Origin: an uncultured Eubacteriales bacterium
GTDB lineage: Bacteria > Bacillota > Clostridia > Oscillospirales > Oscillospiraceae
Reading direction: 5' to 3'
DNA length: 6,479 bases
Assembly (NCBI GenBank): GCA_900554625.1
Contig: USHP01000118.1
Coordinates: 1 to 6,479, forward strand
Below, piece by piece: positions 1-4,482 of this stretch. Each line of letters starts with the position of its first letter. Positions within the stretch are counted from its first letter, which is position 1. The translations under genes were made by a program, and so were the position numbers. The notes beneath the pieces were generated by a model that saw only the letters and a program-made list of their open reading frames with translations, was not told where the DNA came from and searched no databases.

Positions 1-165
1 ATTCAGCCGTGCTATTACAAAGGAGAGCGCGGCAACAAACCCTATCCGCTGGAGAAGCTCAGCAGCAAGGTTATGGCGTGGATTGTGGTGATCGCGGTGC
101 CTGTGGTGCTGTTCACCTTTGTGGGTGTCAATACCCTGCTGCCGGGACTTCACTCCTATGGCTAA
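1..165 (+). CDS. C-terminal end of an integral membrane protein (5' end outside the window)
   Basis: The reading frame is open from the first base and ends at TAA 163-165, giving 54 residues. A charged, probably cytoplasmic stretch (CYYKGERGNKPYPLEKLSSK, residues 4-23) is followed by one strongly hydrophobic segment at about residues 25-50 (WIVVIAVPVVLFTF and onward). A short polar tail, HSYG, ends the protein. This is the pattern of the last transmembrane helix of a transporter or other polytopic membrane protein. Too little remains to name the family. The downstream YgbA-like gene starts inside this gene, so the two are very probably co-transcribed and translationally coupled. Confidence 0.7.
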   Translation: MQPCYYKGERGNKPYPLEKLSSKVMAWIVVIAVPVVLFTFVGVNTLLPGLHSYG

Positions 166-502
166 ATCGAAGATGGACGTAGACGGCAAACGACAAAGGG
201 AGAAGGAAATTGTCGGCCTGATGATTGGACTTTACTGCCGCAATCAGCATGGCAGCAAAGCGCTTTGCCCCGAATGCGCCGCGTTGGAGGCCTACGCAAA
301 GCAACGGATTGACCACTGTCCATTTATGCAGACAAAGACCTTCTGCTCGAGCTGCAAAGTCCATTGCTACAAGCCGGGTATGCGAGAAAGGATCCGACAG
401 GTCATGCGCTTTGCAGGTCCTCGAATGATCTTTTGCCACCCCGTCATTGCGATTCGGCATATCATCGAAACCAAAAGAGGAAAACCGCAACGCGAATTCT
501 AA
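158..502 (+). CDS. YgbA-like protein, nitrous oxide-stimulated promoter family
   Basis: This 114-residue protein matches the small cysteine-rich family represented by Escherichia coli YgbA. Recognisable blocks are the basic N-terminus with IVGLMIGLYCR (residues 18-28), LCPECAAL (36-43), the central C-x2-C-x3-C of CSSCKVHCYKP (63-73), and the highly typical MRERIRQVMRFAGPRM (75-90) followed by HPVIAIRHI. Eight cysteines (27, 37, 40, 54, 63, 66, 70, 93) suggest metal or Fe-S binding, which is an inference. In E. coli, ygbA belongs to the NsrR nitric-oxide regulon; the biochemical role is not settled. I chose ATG 158 because the match begins there and because it overlaps the upstream stop (ATGGCTAA). 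The frame extends upstream to 119, but that part is a shadow of the membrane-protein gene. No strong Shine-Dalgarno is visible, which fits coupling to the upstream gene. I see no NsrR-type site, but the operon promoter lies outside the window. Confidence 0.85.
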   Translation: MAKSKMDVDGKRQREKEIVGLMIGLYCRNQHGSKALCPECAALEAYAKQRIDHCPFMQTKTFCSSCKVHCYKPGMRERIRQVMRFAGPRMIFCHPVIAIRHIIETKRGKPQREF

Positions 503-705
503 ACGCCGATAATGACGCATTAGAATAACGGCTCGTAAGAAAAGCCAAAGCTGCCGGCTTCTTGTCGCTTTCCGAAAAGATCGATTCCAACTTTGCCAAG
601 AAGTGGACGCAAAACCAAACTGGTGACTACTGCGCTGGATGATTATTGTTTTGTGATGTGGACATGGCGAGTGCGTGCCCTCTATTCTCTTAATTATAGG
701 TAAAA

Positions 706-741
706 CTGATCAGGGAACCTGTGCTCAGGTTCCCTGATCAG
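706..741. repeat. Perfect 16-bp inverted repeat with a TGCT loop
   Basis: The left arm 706-721 (CTGATCAGGGAACCTG) is exactly complementary to the right arm 726-741, with the 4-nt loop TGCT at 722-725. The left side is preceded by AAAA, as in many bidirectional terminators. On the plus strand, however, the stem is followed by GCTGAGTCG and not by T's; a TCAGTTTT appears only at 755-762. Read on the minus strand, the stem is followed directly by TTTT (705-702), so a minus-strand terminator is possible. It could also be a decayed terminator for the membrane protein/ygbA unit or a short palindromic repeat. Confidence 0.75.
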
Positions 742-911
742 CTGAGTCGTTGATTCAGTTTTGATAAGTTCGGGGCAAGTAGTCCCGATGCTGGGTCCGC
801 TCAAGAAACTGTTTTAATATGATGTACATAGATAGAAGCAGTGGTTGAGGCTGCGGTATGGCGGAGATCATGGAACCGCATATACCATACCCCCCCGTAA
901 ATCCCATCTCT

Positions 912-1024
912 GAAACACTACAGTTTCCATGACTTTGTTACCCCCGCTATCTCTATACCTCTTCGAATTTTTCGCCGCTTAGAGAGGCGAAAAACGAGGA
1001 AAATCGCCCCGAAACGCTACAGTT
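912..1024. repeat. Two direct copies of GAAACRCTACAGTT, 99 bp apart
   Basis: GAAACACTACAGTT at 912-925 recurs as GAAACGCTACAGTT at 1011-1024, with 13 of 14 bases identical and the same orientation. Flanking bases show weak further similarity (AAATC before each copy). The spacing and non-coding location suggest a dispersed intergenic repeat family or a paired protein-binding site. The function is unknown. Confidence 0.45.
968..994. repeat. 9-bp hairpin between the two repeat copies
   Basis: TTTTTCGCC (968-976) pairs perfectly with GGCGAAAAA (986-994) around a 9-nt loop. Its position about 95 nt beyond the macrodomain stop codon would suit a 3' element of that minus-strand transcript. The T-run precedes the stem on both strands instead of following it, so it is not a canonical intrinsic terminator. 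Confidence 0.45.
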
Positions 1025-1088
1025 GTCACAGAGATTCCGTAAGTCGCGCTGTCGCCGATAGGCGGGCATATTTCTCCCCAAAATGCAA

Positions 1089-1616
1089 TCACCGTTCTGG
1101 TGAGGCGGTTTTGGCTTCCTGTGAGAGAATGGAAGTTCCCAGTTGCAGCGCGCGGTCGTCGATCACAGCGATGGTGACGTCCATATCGTAGGGACTTTCC
1201 CGAATGGCTCTGATCGCCACGCGCCATGCTTCCTTGACAGGGTAGCCATAGATGCCGGAGGAAATCAGCTGGAAGGCGATGGAGCGGCAACCCTTGGCGT
1301 AGGCAACCTTCATGGCATTTTGATAACAGTTGTACAGCAGCTTTCCCTCGTTGTAGTTACCGCCCTGCCAGATGGGGCCAACGGCGTGGACGATGTACTT
1401 TGCCTTCAGCTTGAAGCCGGGGGTGATGACCGCCTCGCCGGTGGGGCAGTGCCCCAAAGTGTCGCAGGCGGCTTGAAGCTGACTTGCACCGGCAGCCGCG
1501 AAGATCGCTCCGCAGACACCGCCGCCGTGGCGGAGCTGGCTGTTGGCTGCGTTTACGATGCAGTCCACGTCCATTTCGGTGATGCTTTGTTTCCGGATGC
1601 GTAAGGTTCCTGCCAT
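1089..1616 (-). CDS. Macrodomain protein (ADP-ribose-binding, O-acetyl-ADP-ribose deacetylase-like)
   Basis: The 175-residue product is essentially one macrodomain, the usual size for stand-alone bacterial members such as YmdB. It shows DCIVNAANSQL (residues 18-28, the NAAN block that contacts ADP-ribose), the glycine-rich loop GGGVCGAIFAAAG (31-43), CPTGEAVITPGF (57-68), YIVHAVGP (74-81), and the second phosphate loop SSGIYGYPVKEA (119-130). Family members bind ADP-ribose or hydrolyse O-acetyl-ADP-ribose or mono-ADP-ribosyl groups in the cytoplasm. Here the usual VDGAIH is VCGAIF: Cys35 stands where MacroD-type enzymes carry the catalytic Asp, and Phe39 replaces His. Binding is therefore safer to predict than catalysis. 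ATG 1616 is supported by AAAAGGAG at 1626-1633, nine bases upstream. The gene appears monocistronic, and the C-terminal tail after about residue 160 is polar. Confidence 0.88.
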   Translation of the reverse strand: MAGTLRIRKQSITEMDVDCIVNAANSQLRHGGGVCGAIFAAAGASQLQAACDTLGHCPTGEAVITPGFKLKAKYIVHAVGPIWQGGNYNEGKLLYNCYQNAMKVAYAKGCRSIAFQLISSGIYGYPVKEAWRVAIRAIRESPYDMDVTIAVIDDRALQLGTSILSQEAKTASPER

Positions 1617-1645
1617 GGGATTCCACTCCTTTTCTGTTTTTCATT

Positions 1646-1654
1646 ATTTTATCA
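1646..1654 (-). promoter_or_regulatory. Candidate extended -10 promoter for the macrodomain gene
   Basis: On the minus strand the sequence reads TGATAAAAT, a TG-N extended -10 about 30 nt before the start codon. It predicts a short leader of about 20 nt containing the ribosome binding site. The best -35 candidate at 17-nt spacing, TGTACT, is weak. Confidence 0.4.
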
Positions 1655-1716
1655 CGAAATCGGAATGAAGTACAGATAAAACCGCAAGCGTGTTCGGTAT
1701 TCCTTTCCGATTTTCA

Positions 1717-1745
1717 TTGACGATAAAAATGCTATGTGATACGAT
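1717..1745 (+). promoter_or_regulatory. Sigma-A promoter of the yjdF unit
   Basis: TTGACG (1717-1722), a 17-bp spacer and TACGAT (1740-1745) form a good housekeeping promoter. The TG at 1737-1738 adds an extended -10. Transcription would begin near 1752, giving a leader of about 197 nt before yjdF, long enough for the riboswitch. Confidence 0.7.
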
Positions 1746-1799
1746 AGCCGTGACAGATTTGCTTTTGCAGCTGTCCGAGTCGTGCAGAAATGCGCGGCG

Positions 1800-1923
1800 T
1801 GAATACACAGGATAAAAACGCAATGTGCGCCCTTTGGCGTACTAGAGCTGGTAGGTAGCCCAGCCGTCTGAGCCCCAGGCTCAGGTAAGTAACCTTCCCC
1901 TCCGGGTTGTCCGTTCCTGTGAT
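1800..1923 (+). ncRNA. yjdF-type riboswitch (azaaromatic-responsive class)
   Basis: The leader sits directly upstream of a yjdF gene and folds in the way expected of the yjdF RNA. The closing helix is CACAGGA (1806-1812) with TCCTGTG (1915-1921). Inside it are GTGCGCC/GGCGTAC (1825-1831 with 1836-1842, one G-U), GCTGG/CCAGC (1847-1851 with 1860-1864) and CTGAGCC/GGCTCAG (1868-1874 with 1878-1884). Unpaired purine-rich segments such as GATAAAAA, GGTAGGTAG and GGTAAGTAACC look like conserved core. yjdF riboswitches are known to bind diverse azaaromatic compounds and to control yjdF, probably at translation. CCCTCC (1898-1903) is perfectly complementary to the yjdF ribosome binding site GGAGGG (1936-1941). 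Class assignment rests on context, fold and remembered motifs, not on a covariance-model score; boundaries are approximate. Confidence 0.82.
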
Positions 1924-1948
1924 AGTAAATTTCCAGGAGGGTTTCGTC

Positions 1949-2362
1949 ATGGGCAGTGATTACGGAAAGCTGACGGTATTTTTCGAGGACCCGTTCTGGG
2001 TGGGAATCTTCGAACGCATTGAGAAGGGGAAACTTTCGGTATGCAGAGTGGTTTTCGGCTCAGAACCAAAGGACTATGAAGTCTGGGAGTTTGTGCTGAC
2101 GAATTACCATCAGCTCAGGTTCAGTCCATCTGTTGATGTGGCTCCGAGGAAAGAAGCGGTCAATCCCAAAAGGATACAGAGGGAAGCAAGAAAGCAGATC
2201 GCTGCCGGAATCGGGACAAAGTCACAGCAGGCCTTGCAGCTGCTGCGGGAAGAAAACAAGCAGGAACGAAAAGAAGTCACCCGGCAGGAGCGGGAGGCGG
2301 AAAAGCAGCGGCAGTATGACCTGAAACAACAGAAACGAAGGGAAAAGCATCGGGGCAGATAA
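1949..2362 (+). CDS. yjdF: YjdF family protein (DUF2992)
   Basis: The 137-residue protein has the YjdF layout. A compact N-terminal domain (residues 6-66) begins KLTVFFEDPFWVGIFER and includes CRVVFGSEPKDYEVWEFVL and LRFSP. A strongly charged, probably helical tail from residue 67 to the end is rich in K, R, E and Q (NPKRIQREARKQ, QERKEVTRQEREAEKQRQ). Length and architecture are normal for the family. The molecular function is unknown; association with a riboswitch sensing azaaromatics suggests a role in handling toxic heterocyclic compounds. Start 1949 is fixed by AGGAGG (1935-1940), 8 nt upstream. An upstream in-frame ATG at 1907 lies inside the riboswitch and is rejected. The gene is a single unit with its own promoter and a terminator overlapping its stop codon. 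Confidence 0.88.
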   Translation: MGSDYGKLTVFFEDPFWVGIFERIEKGKLSVCRVVFGSEPKDYEVWEFVLTNYHQLRFSPSVDVAPRKEAVNPKRIQREARKQIAAGIGTKSQQALQLLREENKQERKEVTRQEREAEKQRQYDLKQQKRREKHRGR

Positions 2363-2378
2363 TGTTCCGATGCTTTTT
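2343..2378 (+). terminator. Intrinsic terminator of yjdF, overlapping the stop codon
   Basis: AAAAGCATCGG (2343-2353) pairs perfectly with CCGATGCTTTT (2367-2377), followed by one more T. The 13-nt loop contains the TAA stop at 2360-2362. The 5' arm therefore encodes the last residues of YjdF. Confidence 0.85.
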
Positions 2379-2436
2379 CCATGACCTGCCCCGGTAGCTT
2401 TTTGAATTACACCCGTTTTTTGGGACAGAATCCCGG

Positions 2437-2442
2437 TATAAT
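2437..2442 (+). promoter_or_regulatory. -10 box for the 67-residue gene
   Basis: A consensus TATAAT lies 37 bases before the ATG. No good -35 is present at 16-18 nt (CGTTTT at 17). The short inverted repeat GGGA-CAGAA-TCCC (2422-2434) sits immediately upstream of the -10 and could be a regulator site. Confidence 0.5.
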
Positions 2443-2479
2443 GGGGGCAGAAAAGAAACAAGAACGGGAGGCTACGACG

Positions 2480-2683
2480 ATGATTATCAAATTTCTGGAA
2501 GATTTGCTCCACTGGAACGAGGAGGAAGAAGTGCTGGACGCGGAATACGAACCCTTCCGGGATCAGTTGAGCCTGGCGGGGCTGAGCGAGGAGGAACTGC
2601 GGAAAATGGACCCGGATGACCGGGTGGCCGCATTGGAGCAGGCAAACCTTGACCCCTACGATTTCATTTATCTTGCCTGCTGA
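2480..2683 (+). CDS. Small acidic hypothetical protein (67 aa)
   Basis: The product is strongly acidic, with about 19 Asp/Glu against 5 Lys/Arg. It begins MIIKFLEDLLHWNEEEEVLD, an amphipathic N-terminal helix. The second half, from LAGLSEEELRKMDPDDR (residues 32-48) through LEQANLDPYDF (52-62), reads as helices capped by DP and LDP turns. It has no signal peptide or membrane segment, so it is probably cytoplasmic. I do not recognise a named family. ATG 2480 is chosen because GGGAGG (2467-2472) lies 7 nt upstream and a TATAAT promoter precedes it; the in-frame upstream ATG at 2381 precedes the promoter. The next gene starts 65 nt later with its own promoter, so this looks monocistronic or weakly linked. 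Confidence 0.7.
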   Translation: MIIKFLEDLLHWNEEEEVLDAEYEPFRDQLSLAGLSEEELRKMDPDDRVAALEQANLDPYDFIYLAC

Positions 2684-2694
2684 AACGAACGCTA

Positions 2695-2723
2695 TTTACA
2701 ACCGGTGCGCAGTGGGCTAAAAT
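2695..2723 (+). promoter_or_regulatory. Sigma-A promoter of the TIGR04076-mmcQ/yjbR pair
   Basis: TTTACA (2695-2700), an exact 17-bp spacer and TAAAAT (2718-2723) make a near-consensus promoter. The predicted start near 2730 leaves a leader of about 20 nt, just enough for the AAAAGGAGGGG ribosome binding site at 2732-2742. Confidence 0.7.
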
Positions 2724-2748
2724 GGAAGGAAAAAGGAGGGGGATTCCC

Positions 2749-3063
2749 ATGAAAAAAGTCCGCATTACCGCCATCCGAAAGACCTGCTATCCTGACCTGA
2801 TGGAGAAGTACGAAAATCCCATCCAGCACGCCTGCGAAGTCCAGGAAGGGCAGGTCTGGGTTGCCAACGGCTGGTGCAACCCGGAGGGCTTCTGTGGCAG
2901 CGCCTGGGACAGCATTTCTCCCTTCGTCATGGCCCTTGCCCACGGCGGCGGGGATTTCTACGACGGCTGGATGAAGAATCCCAAATCCGCCATGATTTCC
3001 TGCAACGACGGCTTCCGGCCTGTGAGTTTCTATCTGGAAGCACTGGAGGAGGACGCGGAATGA
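2749..3063 (+). CDS. TIGR04076 family protein
   Basis: The 104-residue product matches the uncharacterised TIGR04076 family. It has the N-terminal VRITAIRKTCYPDLMEKY (residues 4-21), an EGQVW strand (33-37), the PEGFCGSAWDSISPFVMAL core (45-63), GGDF at 67-70, and the C-terminal MISCNDGFRPVSFYLEAL (82-99). Cysteines at 13, 29, 43, 49 and 85 are numerous for this size; several are typical of the family and might bind metal or be redox active, which is an inference. No function is established. ATG 2749 is preceded by a strong AAGGAGGGG. The gene's last codons overlap the start of the MmcQ/YjbR gene (ATGA), so the two are translated as a coupled pair. Confidence 0.82.
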   Translation: MKKVRITAIRKTCYPDLMEKYENPIQHACEVQEGQVWVANGWCNPEGFCGSAWDSISPFVMALAHGGGDFYDGWMKNPKSAMISCNDGFRPVSFYLEALEEDAE

Positions 3064-3413
3064 ACCGGGCGGAACTGGAACGCTATATCGCGGAGGTCTA
3101 CAGTACCCAGGGGGAAAACCCATGGGCGCAGTCGCCGGCAAACACCGTGTTCCGGCATCGCCACAATCGGAAGTGGTTTGCCCTTATTATGGACATTCCC
3201 AGAGAAAAGCTGGGTATTCCCGGCAATGGAATTATTTCCGTGGTGAATGTCAAATGCGATCCCCGGCTGATCGGCTCCTTCCGGGAAGAACCGAGGATTT
3301 TTCCCGCATATCACATGAACAAAGCCCATTGGTTGACTATCGCGCTGGACGACAGCGCAGACGAGGGGAAGCTGAAATTCCTGCTGGATATGAGCTATGA
3401 GCTGACGAAGTGA
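3060..3413 (+). CDS. MmcQ/YjbR family protein
   Basis: This complete 117-residue member of the MmcQ/YjbR family (double-wing, CyaY-like fold) has normal length. Family marks are the N-terminal helix LERYIAEVY, the strand around NRKWFALIMDIP (residues 36-47), ISVVNVKCDPRLIGSF (59-74), and the hallmark IFPAYHMNKAHWLTIALDD (80-98), followed by a C-terminal helix LKFLLDMSYELTK. Members are often annotated as DNA-binding, but the function is poorly known; probably cytoplasmic. Its ATG overlaps the TGA of the TIGR04076 gene, and GGAGG at about 3047-3051 lies inside that gene. The stop is separated from the convergent minus-strand gene by only 16 nt. No clear T-tailed terminator is visible, only an imperfect GTGAGTGA/TCA-CTCAC pairing across 3410-3438. 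Confidence 0.87.
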   Translation: MNRAELERYIAEVYSTQGENPWAQSPANTVFRHRHNRKWFALIMDIPREKLGIPGNGIISVVNVKCDPRLIGSFREEPRIFPAYHMNKAHWLTIALDDSADEGKLKFLLDMSYELTK

Positions 3414-3429
3414 GTGACACAAAACCGGA

Positions 3430-4014
3430 TCACCTCACCCGAAACCCCAAATCCCGGTGCAGCTCCAGTGCGTAGACGCTGGTTTGGGCACCGTCGCTGA
3501 TATACCCCGGCTCTACCCACGGAAGAAATCTGTTGGCAAAGGCATATCCCCAGAAGTGAGCCAGCTTTGGCCCAGTCACTTCCAGATAGATGTAGTAGCT
3601 CTGAATGGCATCTTCATACTCGCTTAGGGCATCTTTATATGTTTCCCGGAAAGCGGTGATGACCTTTTCTGCTCTTGCCCGGTGGGGAAGCGTCTGCATG
3701 ATATGTTCCCGGAGGAAAACATCATAATCCAGTTTGGTGAACTGGCTTGCCACAGGATTATGGAAGTTGGATAGATTCGCCTGAAAGCCGAGGTAAGCGG
3801 CGTAGACCAGATCGGATAGGATTTGCTGCTCTTTGGCTGCACGCAGCTTTTCGGCTTCCTCTTTGCCAATTCTGGACGCAAGGGCGCAGGTGGCTTCTTT
3901 GAATGCGGCTTCCACCGGCGGAAACTCCAGGTCTTGCTCCCGCAGCACAGTCTTCAAATCCGCAACAAGGGCGTTGGAGGTCAATTGGGACAGGATGGAT
4001 TCGATTGTATTCAT
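3430..4014 (-). CDS. Uncharacterised 194-residue protein, putative target of the adjacent XRE regulator
   Basis: I do not recognise this family. The N-terminal two thirds (residues 1-140) reads as mostly helical and charged: IESILSQLTSNALVADLKTVL, then an alanine/lysine-rich segment EEAEKLRAAKEQQILSDLVYAAYLGF (52-77), HNPVASQFTKLDYDVFLREHIMQTLP (85-110) and a helix to about 140. The C-terminal part is aromatic-rich (YYIYLEVTGPKLAHFWGYAFANRFLPWVEPGY, cut here as two blocks 140-160 and 161-171) and ends LELHRDLGF. No signal peptide or clear transmembrane segment is seen, so it is probably soluble. ATG 4014 is preferred over the in-frame GTG at 4035 because GAAGGGG (4022-4028) lies 7 nt upstream of it. 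The promoter carries an AGAAC/GTTCT inverted repeat resembling that of the XRE gene, suggesting repression by it. A terminator isolates it from that gene. Confidence 0.75.
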   Translation of the reverse strand: MNTIESILSQLTSNALVADLKTVLREQDLEFPPVEAAFKEATCALASRIGKEEAEKLRAAKEQQILSDLVYAAYLGFQANLSNFHNPVASQFTKLDYDVFLREHIMQTLPHRARAEKVITAFRETYKDALSEYEDAIQSYYIYLEVTGPKLAHFWGYAFANRFLPWVEPGYISDGAQTSVYALELHRDLGFRVR

Positions 4015-4041
4015 TTGAATTTCCCCTTCTTTCACTACTTT

Positions 4042-4075
4042 AGAACTGTTTACTAGTTCTTATAGAATTAGTATA
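4042..4075 (-). promoter_or_regulatory. Promoter/operator of the 194-residue gene
   Basis: On the minus strand a TATACT -10 (4075-4070, within ATATACTAA) is followed by AGAAC-N9-GTTCT, that is plus 4042-4046 and 4056-4060; AGAACT/AGTTCT extends it to six bases per arm. The repeat lies between the -10 and the ribosome binding site. The arrangement copies the XRE promoter. Confidence 0.55.
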
Positions 4076-4117
4076 TGCACAAGAAAAGGAAAAGTCTGTC
4101 GAATTATGGGAGGAACG

Positions 4118-4147
4118 AAAAAAGAGAGCCGGAAAACCGACCCTCTC
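4118..4147 (-). terminator. Intrinsic terminator of the XRE gene
   Basis: On the minus strand GAGAGGGTCGG-TTTT-CCGGCTCTC is followed by six T's (plus A-run 4118-4123). GAGAG/CTCTC and CGG/CCG pair around a small internal loop. It starts 6 nt beyond the XRE stop codon. Confidence 0.8.
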
Positions 4148-4152
4148 ATAGC

Positions 4153-4467
4153 TTATTCCGTTAATGCCCGGACGGCGTTGAGAATCCGCACCTGATCCTG
4201 CTGGGGCAGGCGGCCAATGGCTGCGGAAAGCTCCGACATGACGCTTTCGTTGGCGTGCTCCACCACATCCTGCAACAGCGCGTCCGCCGAGACCCCCAGC
4301 GCGTTGGCAATCCGCACAAAGGTGTCCAGCTTCGGCGTTTTCACACCCCGTTCGATGACGCTCATGTGCGTTGGACTGATATCCACAATTTCCGCCAGCT
4401 GCTCCTGCGTCAGATGCGCCCGCTCTCTGGCTGCCTTGATTCTGCTCCCGATTGCTGCCTGATCCAT
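4153..4467 (-). CDS. XRE/Cro-CI family transcriptional regulator
   Basis: The 104-residue protein has a classic HTH_3 domain at residues 6-66: IGSRIKAARERAHLTQEQLA, then the turn and recognition helix EIVDISPTHMSVIERGVKTPK, and LDTFVRIANALGVSADALL. The C-terminal third (70-104) is a short helical extension, SELSAAIGRLPQQDQVRILNAVRAL, of a kind often used for dimerisation in small repressors. No sensor or protease domain is present, so release from DNA may depend on a partner or ligand not visible here. Start 4467 has a strong AAGGAGG 6-7 nt upstream. A perfect palindrome covers the predicted transcription start, pointing to autorepression. A similar site lies in front of the next minus-strand gene. 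Confidence 0.9.
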   Translation of the reverse strand: MDQAAIGSRIKAARERAHLTQEQLAEIVDISPTHMSVIERGVKTPKLDTFVRIANALGVSADALLQDVVEHANESVMSELSAAIGRLPQQDQVRILNAVRALTE

Positions 4468-4482
4468 GATAACCCCTCCTTA

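Larger units (their letters stand above)
503..1088. other. Long non-coding interval (586 nt) with hairpins and a repeated element
   Basis: No frame on either strand gives a convincing gene with a ribosome binding site. The interval holds a perfect 16-bp hairpin (706-741), a pair of mutually exclusive short pairings around 852-891, a 9-bp hairpin (968-994) and two copies of a 14-nt element (912-925 and 1011-1024). A stop-bounded stretch at 529-642 (+) reads as 37 codons, starting RLVRKAKAAGFLSLSEK. It has no start codon or recognisable homology and may be a gene remnant or chance. Sequence texture changes across the interval, as expected from accumulated debris between two units. Confidence 0.6.

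Noticed and set aside
128..520. Minus-strand 130-codon open frame opposite the YgbA-like gene
   Set aside because: It is antisense to a protein with clear family motifs, has no ribosome binding site and an unnatural composition.
529..642. Possible gene remnant reading RLVRKAKAAGFLSLSEK
   Set aside because: It is bounded by stops, has no start codon or ribosome binding site and no recognisable homology. It is mentioned only as a possible relic.
852..891. Possible structured RNA from TGCGGT/ACCGCA and GGTATGG/CCATACC pairings
   Set aside because: The two pairings overlap and exclude each other, each is only 6-7 bp, and there is no downstream gene on that strand to regulate.
979..1290. Minus-strand 103-codon frame at the end of the macrodomain gene
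   Set aside because: Most of it is a shifted frame of the macrodomain gene; the remainder covers the hairpin and repeat copy, and no ribosome binding site precedes it.
1143..1604. Plus-strand 153-codon frame
   Set aside because: It lies entirely antisense to the macrodomain gene, which has a strong ribosome binding site and clear motifs.
1907..1948. Upstream in-frame start for yjdF
   Set aside because: The ATG at 1907 is inside the riboswitch and has no ribosome binding site; the AGGAGG fits ATG 1949.
2692..3141. Minus-strand 149-codon frame
   Set aside because: It is antisense to the TIGR04076 gene, with no initiation signal.
3410..3438. Possible shared terminator between the convergent genes
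   Set aside because: The pairing GTGAG/CTCAC is short and interrupted, and there is no T-run on either strand.
4153..4467. Toxin-antitoxin module made of the XRE regulator and the 194-residue protein
   Set aside because: The genes are separated by a strong terminator and each has its own promoter; the partner shows no toxin motif and is larger than usual. A regulator-target relation is better supported.
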